From contig PS015369.1 in NCBI GenBank assembly GCA_048213135.1, positions 39,100 through 87,740 on the forward strand: 48,641 bases of DNA, given 5' to 3'. The notes under the pieces were generated by a model. That model saw only the letters and a program-made list of their open reading frames with translations, did no database searches and was not told where the DNA came from. Shown here one piece after another: positions 13,923 to 24,774 of this stretch. Made by a program: the position numbers and the translations under genes. Every line of letters starts with the position of its first letter. Within the stretch, counting starts at the first letter, position 1. This stretch comes from Reclinomonas americana ATCC 50394. Lineage: Eukaryota > Jakobida > Jakobea > Jakobida.

Positions 13923-14492
13923 NNNNNNNNNNNNNNNNNNNNNNNNNNNNNNNNNNNNNNNNNNNNNNNNNNNNNNNNNNNNNNNNNNNNNNNNNNNNNN
14001 NNNNNNNNNNNNNNNNNNNNNNNNNNNNNNNNNNNNNGAGAGAGAGAGAGAAAGTGATCACAGACAACACAAACAAGACTGGACCGCCCATCTCTCTGTG
14101 AGCCACGCATGTCTCTGAACACCACCACAGAGAGATAGAAAGAGCAAGAGAAGACAACAAGAACAGAGAGAGACAGAGAGAGACAGCAATCAAAAAAAAC
14201 TCACCGAGTACCCATCAGTCATCTTGACGACCGCATGCGCCGTCTCCAAATTCATCGGATCCAACCTGTTCACCGGCGACGCCACGCCCCCCGCTCCGCC
14301 TCCAACCGAGGAACCAGACGCCGAAGACGCCGACGTTGCAGGAATCACCACCATCTCCGCACTTTCACCAACAATGTCCTCTTCTTCTTCTTCGTCTCTC
14401 ACGGCGTCCGCCGGCTCGCGATCGCCATTACCACTATCAAGCAGTGAGCTGGGCTCGTCAATGGCCAACGTGGCTGCGGCTTGCTCGCTCAT
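3570..14492 (-). CDS. SAC9-like phosphoinositide phosphatase with FYVE finger
   Basis: About 30 exons, phase-consistent, from ATG at 14492 to stop at 3570: 14205-14492, 12036-12202, 11841-11967, 11597-11763, 10992-11155, 10846-10926, 10607-10774, 10429-10538, 10185-10360, 9998-10125, ?-9891, (gap), 8815-8982, 8638-8750, 8493-8572, 8234-8427, 8007-8156, 7705-7934, 7495-7633, 7315-7457, 7214-7246, 6970-7134, 6574-6903, 6216-6515, 6045-6147, 5585-5978, about 4770-4962, 4226-about 4735, 4035-4194, 3873-3977, 3570-3806. Exons 2-11 form a SAC phosphatase domain with an intact CX5R site, NCADSLDRTN, at about 10040; the wording (DITRPFPS, AGTRYVARG, LDRTN followed by FFAGLQV) is that of plant SAC9 rather than Sac1 or Fig4. 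A later stretch (GDIMSLLYTNSPAMH) also fits SAC9. Exons at 6045-6515 give eight cysteines in FYVE spacing with an RVC-type motif. The C-terminal third has beta-sandwich, F5/8C-like strands (MRIAGFRLEVEH). The sequenced part is about 1,780 residues; SAC9 in Arabidopsis is about 1,630. Predicted role: PI(4,5)P2 5-phosphatase on endosomal membranes. Exons are missing in the 9053-9867 gap. Confidence 0.85.
4984..5046. repeat. (GA)n microsatellite in SAC9-like intron
   Basis: About 30 GA units, reading as (CT)n on the sense strand of the gene. It lies in the intron between the exons ending at 5585 and beginning at 4962 and borders an assembly gap. Confidence 0.9.
5053..5535. other. Gap with TACG-ordered artefact edge
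   Basis: Bases 5053-5167 are almost only G-T-A-C in cyclic order (GTACGTACGTAC, then CGGTACGGTACG), followed by Ns at 5168-5535. The cyclic order equals the 454 nucleotide flow order, so this edge is probably not genuine chromosome sequence. The gap lies wholly in an intron. Confidence 0.7.
8999..9867. repeat. (GA)n/(GGA)n microsatellite and gap in SAC9-like gene
   Basis: A GA run followed by GGA units at about 8999-9052, then Ns at 9053-9867. The flanking exons (upper limit 8982; partial exon ending at 9891) belong to the SAC domain region, so at least the remainder of the exon bounded at 9891, and perhaps more exons, are hidden here. Confidence 0.9.
11214..11312. repeat. (GGA)n trinucleotide repeat in SAC9-like intron
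   Basis: About 33 GGA units, (TCC)n on the sense strand, within the intron 11156-11596. The surrounding 11313-11480 is further purine-rich degenerate repeat. The poly-Glu and poly-Ser open frames here are repeat translations, not proteins. Confidence 0.92.
12260..12392. repeat. Direct repeat pair enclosing a perfect hairpin
   Basis: A 25-base element reading GACACACTTGTCAAAAACGA then GGA, followed by A/T and TGTGCGT, occurs at about 12262 and again at about 12363. Between them lies a perfect inverted repeat with 10-bp arms, GACTTGGGTC at 12310-12319 and GACCCAAGTC at 12328-12337, and an 8-base loop. All of it sits in intron 1 of the SAC9-like gene. Confidence 0.8.
12453..14126. repeat. Intron 1 of SAC9-like gene: gaps, microsatellites and duplicated block
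   Basis: Two gaps (12453-13407, 13923-14037) lie in a 2-kb intron. A block of about 75 bp (starting AGTGATCACAGACAACACAA) is present at about 13740-13812 and again at about 14051-14126, each flanked by GA-type repeat, so the gap lies inside a tandem duplication. (GT)n at 13814-13855 is followed by (GA)n at 13855-13919. No exon was found here. Confidence 0.8.
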
Positions 14493-15163
14493 TTTTTTTT
14501 GGGGGGGAGAGATGTCGAGCTCTCACACACTCACTCACGCGCGCTTAAAGCACACAGACGATGCGGCGTGTAGGAGGATGCACGTGTGTGTGTGTGTGAC
14601 AGACAATGAAGGTTGCGTCTGTCTGTGCGCGTGTGTGAGTTGTGTGTCGTGTGTGTTGTGATTCGAGAGCTCGCGCGCGCGGGAAATCAAGTTGTCGCCG
14701 AAGTCACTTTGACGTAAGTCGGAGCAAACGCACACACTTCACACACTTACACATCCTTACGCACACAAACGCACGCGTTGCACACGTTTGCACACTTTTG
14801 CACACTTTCTCACTCACAGTCGCGCACACTCTTGCACCCACAGAGAGAGAGAGAGAGACTTGCATATCCTTACGCACACAAACGCACACAAACGCATGCG
14901 TTGCACACGTTTGCACACACATCTGCACACTTTTCGCACACTTTAGCACACTTTTGCACACTTTCTCACACACAGTCGCGCGCACACATGCACACACACA
15001 CACACACTGTCACAGTCGCACGCTTACACACATTCACATACTCACACACACTCCCTCACTTCCTCTCTCACTCACTCTTTCTCTCTATCACTCCACTTTG
15101 CACACTTCCACCTTCTCACACTTTGGTCGACTTCAGGCGTCACATACTTCCACTTTAGCCGAG
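14493..15163. promoter_or_regulatory. Divergent promoter with tandem CA-rich repeats
   Basis: Spacer between the start codons of the SAC9-like gene (minus) and the Arp10-like gene (plus). It contains a tandem duplication: a unit beginning CATCCTTACGCACACAAACG at about 14751-14828 recurs, with insertions, at about 14865-14985. Both copies carry GCACACTTTTGCACACTTTC and CACAGTCGCGC. Otherwise CA-rich with a CT-rich stretch just before the plus-strand gene. It should contain both promoters. Confidence 0.6.
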
Positions 15164-17236
15164 ATGAGCAGCGCCGCTGTGCCTCCATCGTCATCGTCTG
15201 CGAGCAGTGCCACCACTGCTTCATCCGCTTCCGCTGCTGGTGCTGGTCCTTTGCCTGCACCATCATCTTCGTCATCATCTTCGTCATCTTCCAGTGGAGA
15301 GAATGTTGTCTTGTTGGAGATCGGCTCACGCTTTGTGCGGTGCGGATTCAGTGGAGACGCGCGACCGCGATTTCATATTGATTCGCCACCGCTGCTGTTG
15401 GGACCGCATGCGCTCATGTGGCGTGCGCGGGAGCTGTCGGCCAAGCAGCGCAAGCAGTACAAGACGCAGTTGGAGTTGTTCATTCGACACATCTTTCTCG
15501 AGTTGCGCTAACAGTGGCGTGTTGTTTTTTGTTGTTGTGTGTTGTGTTTTCGTGACACGTTCGCACTGCAGCTTCTTCTATGTGGAGCCGCGACACGTGT
15601 CGGCCATTGTGTGCCTCAACTTGCACATTCCCTCGTTCCTGGTGCGCTGTTTGACGGAGATTCTGCAGACGAACTTGCGGGTGAGTGCTGGAAGAGAAAG
15701 GAGGAGGATGGCGGATTGCTGACCAGTCGCTGCTTGCTACAGATACGGCACTTGCAGTTTCTCACCGCACAGCATGGTGCGATCTATGCCACGGGCAAGC
15801 AGTCGGGTATTGTGATTGACTGTGGGCTGTCGGAGACGCGAGTGCTGCCGGTGTACAACATGCAGTCGTTGGATACGTTTGCCTCGGTGGTGCCGTTTGG
15901 TCACCTCACTGCGCAGCGGGCGCTGGCGCGTGCTGTGGGTGAGTGGAAAGGGGAAGGGATGGGGGAAGGGGAAGGGGGTTATGTGAGAAGCGGGTATATT
16001 TCCTGGCGCACTTTGCGTGGAGTCCTCTCTGGGCACTAACCTTCCAGTATGGCCTTCCTTCATCAAGTTGTCTTTGTTGGGAGAGAGAGTCGTCTGAAAG
16101 AGACCTACTGAGACACGTGAGAGGGAGACAGCCACATACCTTGCTCTTTACCTCTCTCTCTCCTCCATCGTTGGTGGTGTGGAGTTACGGAGCACGAGAG
16201 AACGAGCATCGTCTGAACAAGACCACCAAAATACGTGAGAGTGTACAGCTCCTTTGCCAGACTTGAGGAGCAAGAGAACGAGAGGCATGGCTGCTGAGAA
16301 TGAGAGAATTGTGTATGACAACAGCTTCATTCTCTCTCGCTCCTTCGCAAACATGCGTCAATATCGTTCATTTCTATCTGCTGCCAACTTTTCTTCTTGA
16401 TTGTGTGGGCAGCACGAGAGATGAAGGATTCGTGCCTTGTCTTCCTCTTTCTCCTTTTCTCTCTCACTCTCCTCTCCTCGCCTTCTTTTCGTCCCTCCCT
16501 GCCTCTTCCTCACCCTTGAATCCCAATGTCAGGACTGTCCATTCCACGCGGCGCACGACCCAACCTCATGCTCACCGCGGAGAGCGGCAATGGCACACCC
16601 ACACTCCTCTCCGACCCGCGCCTGCTGGAGCCCCTCGACTGGGATCCCAACGTGGACCTCGAGTCAATGGCGCTGGCCGCCGCAGTGAGTCCGCTCTCCT
16701 CGCAGCCGCCCNNNNNNNNNNNNNNNNNNNNNNNNNNNNNNNNNNNNNNNNNNNNNNNNNNGGTGAGAGAGGGAGGGGAGACAATTTGCTCATGCGCTGT
16801 CCGCAGAGACGTGCACATTCCAGGCATTGTGCGGGGCACTGCTGCGCACTGCCTCGTGTATGATCACGACGGTGGTGCGGATGGAGAGGGCGCGACGCTG
16901 AGCACGGCCATTCTGTCGACGCTGCTGCGCTGTGATCTCGATCTGCGGCGGGAGCTGGCGGCGAACATTGTCGTGGCGGGCGGTGGCTTCATGATCACTG
17001 GCCTCCCCACTGCTCTACACCGACAGCTCGTGCACGATGTGGAGCACAAGGCCGAGTTCGCTGCACTACGAGGTATGATGACAATTGTGAGGATATGCCC
17101 GCACTCCCTTCCTGTGTACCCACAGTGTGTGTTTGTGTGCTGTGCAGGCCTCAAGTCGACACTGATGGTCAGCAAGCTCGCCGTGGACCCATTCCTCACC
17201 ACGTGGACCGGACTGGCGGTGCACAGCTGTTTGTGA
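15164..17236 (+). CDS. Actin-related protein 10 (dynactin Arp11) homologue
   Basis: Exons: 15164-15501, 15572-15680, 15743-15938, 16533-16684, (gap 16712-16761), 16807 or 16808-17071, 17147-17236. After a Ser/Ala-rich N-terminus (about 45 residues) come actin-fold signatures: phosphate-1-like VVLLEIGSRFVRCGFSGD, the connecting helix and FFYVEPRHVSAIVCLN, the second phosphate loop SGIVIDCGLSETRVLPVYN, and AANIVVAGGGFMITGLP. The order and wording match ACTR10 (Arp11), the pointed-end capping subunit of dynactin, better than conventional actin; the usual actin ATP-site residues are not all kept, as in that family. It would act in dynein cargo transport. The 594-nt intron 15939-16532 is unusually long. 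The reading phase does not carry directly across the gap, so a short exon may be hidden there. An AATAAA at 17246-17251 lies just after the stop. Confidence 0.83.
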
Positions 17237-17431
17237 CGAGAAACAAATAAATAACAAGCGATACTTTACGCGAGAGGAATGTGGGGGACTTCATTCTTTC
17301 AGCCAGCGAGCGTGGCAGGCGTATTTCACATCTGCCAGCACGGCCCATAAAAAAAAAAGCAACCCCGCACACACACTCTCTCTGCCGTTAATGTGTCGCC
17401 GACTGCGGAACGGGCAGTCGCGAGTGCCTGC
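17237..17431. terminator. 3' UTR and poly(A) region between convergent genes
   Basis: AATAAA occurs at 17246-17251, ten bases after the Arp10-like stop. A TAAAAAAAAAA run near 17348 is followed by the stop of the cyclophilin gene read from the opposite strand at 17432. No other feature is visible. Confidence 0.6.
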
Positions 17432-19268
<1,837 letters not shown>

Positions 19269-19677
19269 GGCTCGGAAGAATCGAGAGTTGTTTTACTGCA
19301 GAATTCCACAGTCCGGCCGATCGGTCGGGCGTGAGGTCTACACAATGATGAAAACAGAAAACGAGGATATCTGCACGCCCCATGCGCTGGCTGGATGGCC
19401 ACTTTCCACTGTATCCAACGCATCGATCTCGACCGCAGCTGCATTTTTTCTGTCGGACGCTTGTTCAACTTCCGAGCTCGAGGAGATCATGATCATCCCA
19501 TGGTGGAATCACGCAAGTTGTCACGTGAGGTGTGTGAAGGGGGAGCGAGAATGTGCCAGACGAGATGATCTTTCTCTTCCACAGACACAGACAGGAACGT
19601 TGCGTGTCGCGGCGGGTGCCGGACGACTTCGTTCGAATTCTCGCACGCGTACGCACCGAATTCGAAGAGCGCACGCA
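19269..19677. promoter_or_regulatory. Divergent spacer, cyclophilin / WD40 gene
   Basis: Non-repetitive, moderately AT-richer sequence between the cyclophilin start (minus) and the WD40 gene (plus). An upstream exon of the WD40 gene may lie here: ATG at 19500 followed by a GTGAGG donor at 19525 and an acceptor near 19582-19592 gives an Arg-rich leader in frame with the next exon. Another frame at 19607-19680 (VPDDFVRILARVRTEFEERT) looks protein-like but stops at the WD40 start codon. Neither could be confirmed. Confidence 0.4.
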
Positions 19678-20794
19678 ATGACTGGCAAGGTGAGTGTGCA
19701 CAGTGCTTGCCCACAGCGTGCGCAGTGCTTGATGGCAGAGGTTCGTGCAGGTACTGCGAGGAGACTCGGGTTATCTGTCTGCAGTGGCTGTGACACCCGA
19801 CTCCATGCACATCGTGAGCGGCAGCCATGACAGGACTGTGCGAATGTGGTCGCTTGCAAGTGGCGAGCAGGTGCGCCGCGGCGCACTGCAAGGCCACGGG
19901 CAAGAGGTGAGGGCAGTGGCAGTGGCACCGGATGGCCAGCACTTCGTGAGTGGCAGTGATGACAAGACTGTACGAGTGTGGTCACTGGCAACTGGCAAGG
20001 AGGTGCGCCGACTGAGAGGCCACACGCGTTTTGTGTTAGCAGTGGCAGTGACACCCGATGGCCAGCACATTGTGAGTGGCGGTGGTGACTTGACTGCACG
20101 AGTGTGGTCACTGGCAACCGGCGAGGAGGTGCGCCGACTGGAAGGTCACACGAACACGGTGCTTGCAGTGGCAGTGACTCCAGATGGCCAACACGTTGTG
20201 AGCGGCAGTTGGGACCGCACTATACGAGTGTGGTTACTGGCAACCGGCGAGGAGGTGCGCCGGCTGGAAGGCCACACGAACACGGTGCTTGCAGTGGCAG
20301 TGACACTTGATGGCCAGCACATTGTGAGTGGCAGTGGTGACTTGACTGTACGAGTGTGGTCACTGGCAACCGGCGAGGAGGTGCGCCGGCTGGAAGGTCA
20401 CACAAATCGGGTGGTTGCAGTTGCAGTGACAGCCGATGGCCAGCACATTGTGAGCGGCAGTCATGACAAGACTATTCGAGTGTGGTCACTGGCCAGTGGC
20501 GAGGAGGTGCGCCGACTGGAAGGCCACAGAATGGGGGTGCTTGCAGTGGCAGTGACACCCGATGGCCATCACATTGTGAGTGGTGGTTATGACAGGACTG
20601 TCCGAGTGTGGCCCACGACACACTGCCATGCCCATGCCGAGCTGCAGGCCGCCAAGGAGGCCCACCAAGCCATAATCGAGATTCAGCCGCCGCCCGACGA
20701 GGGCGACGACCCGCGATGCCTCGTGGAGATTGTGCTGCGTTGCTTCATCGGCGAGGACGCAGAAGCTATTCTCTTTCGGTCGCCGACTTTTTGA
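19678..20794 (+). CDS. WD40 seven-bladed beta-propeller protein
   Basis: Exon 1 is 19678-19689 (MTGK), exon 2 is 19751-20794; the intron 19690-19750 has a GTGAGT donor. Seven WD repeats of 42 residues follow each other without linkers, each with AVAVTPDGQHIVSGS, a structural Asp (HDRT, DDKT or GDLT), a V-x-V-W type end (VRVWSLATG) and GH of the next blade. Seven repeats can close a complete propeller. A tail of about 55 residues (from PTTHCHAHAEL to the stop) has no recognised domain. The regular, short-linker repeat style resembles the WD tracts found in bacterial and fungal NACHT/kinase proteins, but no such effector domain is seen here. The true start may lie upstream. Likely a scaffold; partner unknown. 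Confidence 0.8.
19874..20630 (+). repeat. 126-bp tandem coding repeat (WD blades)
   Basis: Units have exact 126-nt spacing: GAGGTGCGCCG starts at 20000, 20126, 20252, 20378 and 20504. Copies 3-6 are close to identical at the nucleotide level, including synonymous positions. Confidence 0.93.
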
Positions 20795-20827
20795 GCGCAT
20801 GCGCAAGTCGCACCGACGGAGTCTTTG

Positions 20828-20873
<46 letters not shown>

Positions 20874-21876
20874 GAGAGAGAGAGAGAAGAGAGAGAAGAC
20901 ACACAGAGAGACAATAATTAACGTTACGTAGTAGTCGTCGTACGTACGTAACGTACGTACGAACGTAACGCGTACGTACTTACCTACCGACCGACGAACG
21001 TACGNNNNNNNNNNNNNNNNNNNNNNNNNNNNNNNNNNNNNNNNNNNNNNNNNNNNNNNNNNNNNNNNNNNNNNNNNNNNNNNNNNNNNNNNNNNNNNNN
21101 NNNNNNNNNNNNNNNNNNNNNNNNNNNNNNNNNNNNNNNNNNNNNNNNNNNNNNNNNNNNNNNNNNNNNNNNNNNNNNNNNNNNNNNNNNNNNNNNNNNN
21201 NNNNNNNNNNNNNNNNNNNNNNNNNNNNNNNNNNNNNNNNNNNNNNNNNNNNNNNNNNNNNNNNNNNNNNNNNNNNNNNNNNNNNNNNNNNNNNNNNNNN
21301 NNNNNNNNNNNNNNNNNNNNNNNNNNNNNNNNNNNNNNNNNNNNNNNNNNNAACCGTAAGGGGTAACGTTTTTACGGGGTTACGGTAAAACGTCCGCGAC
21401 ATTGACCAGGTCCAGAGCAAAGCTTGCGAAGCCAGTTGCACAGATGAGACGGGGAGAGAGAGAGAGAGAAAGAGAGAGAAAGCACCACTGAGTGACATAA
21501 TTAACGTTCATGGCTGCGTACAAGTCGAGAACTGCGATCTTCACCGCACAAGCGTGGCTGACCAGTGGATTTGACGCACTTGTTAAGGTAATTGACCGCA
21601 GCAAAGCTGGGTCCGGTTCAAGAAGCTATCCGGGATCCGTGGTCATGGATACGGCAACGTAGAACAGGCGTCATCCGGATCGATATCCTGAACGTAACGA
21701 TCGCGACCGCGACGTTCGTCTAAGATCGCGATCGCCGTTCGAATTCGAGCGCAGCAAGGCTGCCACGGACTGTAGAATAGTGTCACAACGGTCACCAGAG
21801 CGGTACACTCGGCTCAGAATGGCCAACGTCGAGAGACAAGATCGTCGACGTCCTTCGTAGTTTTTCTGACACAAGA
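20795..21876. other. Gene-poor stretch with (GA)n, gap and artefact-like edges
   Basis: A GA microsatellite (about 20831-20890), then ACGT-ordered sequence (20918-21004), Ns (21005-21351), and again T-A-C-G ordered sequence (21352-21393). From 21394 to 21876 the sequence is ordinary but unassigned. It includes a 50-codon ORF from ATG at 21510 to a TAG near 21660 and several GATCGCGATCG/GAATTCGA palindromic words at 21690-21750. No gene could be supported. Confidence 0.6.
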
Positions 21877-24520
21877 ATGATCAGGCCGCTGCCGAGCGCA
21901 GCACGCTGGTTCAAGGACGCTCTGTCGTTCTGGCTCGCTGCTCGCTCGGGCGCGATCCTATGCTCTCCATACAATCCATACACCTCCTGGATGACAGTCG
22001 CATCATCATCATCTTCATCATCTTCATCGTCATCATCCGCCAGCAACGCAGTGGCGAGTGACGGCAGTGGTGGGGATGCGATGGCCATGGATCACCAAGG
22101 CGAGGCGTATACCACAGATGCCGTGGCGCACACCAGTGGACCCATTCCTTTTTGTGCCACTCTCGAGTCGTACTATGGGTACTGGCTGCTGTTCCTCATT
22201 GTCTTTGCTGTTGCGTTTCGCGATTGTGACGGCAGGGGAGAGCGTGTGTGTGAGAGAGATGCGAGAGCGCGTGTGGCGCGAAGATCCATCATCAATGTGT
22301 TCGTTATTTTTCTCTCTCTCGCGTCGTGATCACGCGATGCTCCTCTTGTGCTGTCTGCGCTTGGGTTCAGCTGCGTCTGTGATCGTGGGGTTCATCGAGT
22401 GCGATCATCTGCTCAATCCGTCGTTCGTTGTCTCTCTGGATCTCTGCAGCAGTCAAGAGTGACAGTTGTCCTTGGGATGATCGCTGTCTCTCTGTCGCTC
22501 ATTCTGTGCAATCTCTTCGTGCTGGCGACTGGATCTCATGTCCTTAGCTGACGCTCACCTCAATCAGCCATTTCGCTCAGCTGTCTGTGATTGGCGCACC
22601 TCTCTCTCTCTCGTTCCCCGTCTATTCGTGATGTACTGGATCTCTGCAGTCACGGGTGACTGTTGTCTCTGGCGGGTCGGTTCGTAGTGGATCTGTCTCA
22701 TCTCTCTGTGTATTCTCTTTCTTATCTCGCCATGTCCTTGGCAAATCGCTGTCCACGACAATGCTGTTCACCATTCGTTGACATCCGGATCTGTTGTCCG
22801 TGGGTTGATCGCTGTCTCTCTGTCGCTCATTCTGTGCAATCTCTTCGTGTTGGCGACTGGATCTCCTGTCGTTAGTTGATGCTGTCCATCGCAATGCTAT
22901 CTCTCACCTCAATCAGCCATTTCTTTGTGAACTCTTCGTGTGGACAACTGGATCAGTTGTCCGTGGCTGATCGCTGTCTCTCCCGCTCCTCGCCTCTCTC
23001 ACTTGTCAATTCATCCACCATGCCTCTTTGCGTTGCTCAGCACTTTCCCCCTTCCCCTTCTCCCTCTCCTTCACCCCCTTCCCCGCCTTCTCTCCTCTGC
23101 AGACCCTCGGCGAAATCCACCACCAACTCCTCCGCCGCCTCCTGCGACCCTTCCCCGTCATTCGACAACCCGACGGCCTGCTGGTGGTGGAGGACGCGGC
23201 GGCCGCCGGACCCGTGCAGCTGGTGGTGACCGCATACAATCTCAAGTGGGCGCTCCTGGGTGCCCTGGCGCTCGTCATCTTCACCATGGCCGATCTGCTG
23301 ACACCGCTGCCTTTCTCGGGTCGCACAGGTCTCTCTCATTGTCTTCTTTGTCCCACGAAGCTCTTTCCCCTTACACTCCTCCTTCTTTGCAGCCTCGCCC
23401 TCCTCTGATCCCTCCAGTGTGCTGGTGCAGTGGCAACTCGTGCCGACGCTGCTCGTGTGCGCCGTCGTTGCCGGCGTGCTGGAGCTGGTGCACCGTGCTG
23501 CGCACCACAAGGTCTCCTGGTTCGCGCTCTTTCCCAACGCCAACTGCGTCCTCTTTCTGGTGCTCCTGGTACGCGGTGCCGGACAGCCCATACCGGCCTG
23601 GCTGGCCATCATGTCCACCTCCGGTACCTTTGCGTGGCCGACGGTGCTCTGGCTCTTGTGGTTTCGCGGCTACACCGTGGCCGAGTACTCGTACCTGTTC
23701 GTGGCGGTCGGCTTCCTCTCCATCTACTCGATTGTGCACGGCTCCTTCACCATCGTCAACATGCTGCTGGCCATCGGGCAGGAGATTGGCCGCGTGCACG
23801 CGGAGCACGACATGCAGGAGCGTCTGCAGGCGGCGCACGGCGGGCCAGTGCATGGTACGCACCAAAGGGGGGCAGTCGCACACGCACACACGCCACCACA
23901 CACACGCTCACACTCTGTCATTCGCAGGCCTCGTGGAGTATCTGCGCGCGTCACCGGCCGAGCTGCGCAGTCGACTGAATCCGAGCCAGCGGCAGGCACT
24001 GGCACGGGAGCTGATGAATCGAGCGCTCGCGCTGCAGGAGGTCGATGAGGAACCCGTGTCGTCTCCGCCGGATCCTGTGCAGGCGATTGACGTGCCGCTG
24101 TACTGCCCGGTGTGCACGGGGCCGCAGAACGACGCACCGCCGCAGGAGGACGCACTGCTGGTGCCACCGTCGCACAAGCTGATTCCGTGCGGGCATGCCT
24201 TTTGCCGCGAGTGCATCGAGGCAGTGGAGGACGCACCGCACTTGGCCGGCCGCTGTCCGATGTGCTTGAATCCCGTCATCGGGCAGGAGCCCATCCAGTA
24301 CGCTGCGCGCGAGCCACGCGGTGCACAGGTCGATGTGCAGCGACACACCGCAGCCGAGGTGAATCGACTGCTCGAGCGATTGCAGAACGGACCGGAGCTG
24401 CTGCACCGATTGTCGTCCGCGGCACAGCAGGCCGTTCGCAGCAGCTTGGAAAGATATCGAGCAGTGAGCGTGGGGGGCGCCAGTGCCAGCGGCCTCCACG
24501 CGCACGCCAAGCAAGAATGA
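21877..24520 (+). CDS. Multi-pass membrane RING-finger protein, probable E3 ligase
   Basis: Exons: 21877-22209, 23103-23328, 23393-23854, 23938-24520, all phase-consistent. About five or six hydrophobic segments: YYGYWLLFLIVFATL at the exon 1/2 junction, WALLGALALVIFTMADLL, LVPTLLVCAVVAGVLEL, CVLFLVLLV, and two in the last part of exon 3 (TVLWLLWF..., YLFVAVGFLSIYSIV). The N-terminus has a poly-Ser run. The cytosolic C-terminus carries a C3HC4 RING (CPVC, LIPCGHAFCREC, CPMC at about 24099-24261) followed by a helical tail. The layout resembles membrane-embedded E3s of the TRC8/RNF145 kind in general form only; no specific orthologue is claimed. The first intron is 893 nt, starts with GTTGCG and contains repeats. 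A competing minus-strand acidic ORF at 21792-22088 is rejected because the plus frame splices cleanly into the rest of the protein. Confidence 0.78.
22437..22990. repeat. Imperfect ~100-330 bp duplications inside the RING gene intron
   Basis: A block containing GATCGCTGTCTCTCTGTCGC, CTCATTCTGTGCAATCTCTT, GCGACTGGATCTC and ACCTCAATCAGCCATTT is present at about 22475-22574 and again at about 22806-22925. A partial third copy lies at about 22930-22990. A second element, CTGGATCTCTGCAG followed by GTGAC(A/T)GTTGTC, occurs near 22437 and 22639. All lie within intron 22210-23102. Confidence 0.8.
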
Positions 24521-24774
24521 GCTTGTGTACATGCATATGTGCAATAAGGTTAACTATTTATGAAACGGCAATGCCAATAATCGCTGCTTGCCTTTGTCGG
24601 CTGTGATCAAGAGCGGCTTCCGACCTCTTCTTCGCTATGCGAGCATCTTTCACAGGCGACGTGGTACCGTAGACAAAGATGGTCGCCATTGCCGGGTTTT
24701 CGGCAACCAACCAGTCATTTGACAGGACGAGGAACCTGTCATTCATTCACCGCGACTGAGAGAGAACTCACAAA
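24521..24774. other. Intergenic spacer
   Basis: Contains AATAAG near 24543, a possible weak poly(A) signal for the RING gene. Otherwise a short non-repetitive stretch leading to the start codon at 24775. Confidence 0.5.

Noticed and set aside
19999-20630. CRISPR-like regular repeat
   Set aside because: The 126-bp period equals the 42-residue WD blade and the reading frame is continuous; there are no spacers.
21792-22088. Acidic minus-strand protein (poly-Asp)
   Set aside because: The plus frame over the same bases supplies a transmembrane segment and splices in phase to the RING gene; the acidic run is the complement of its poly-Ser codons.
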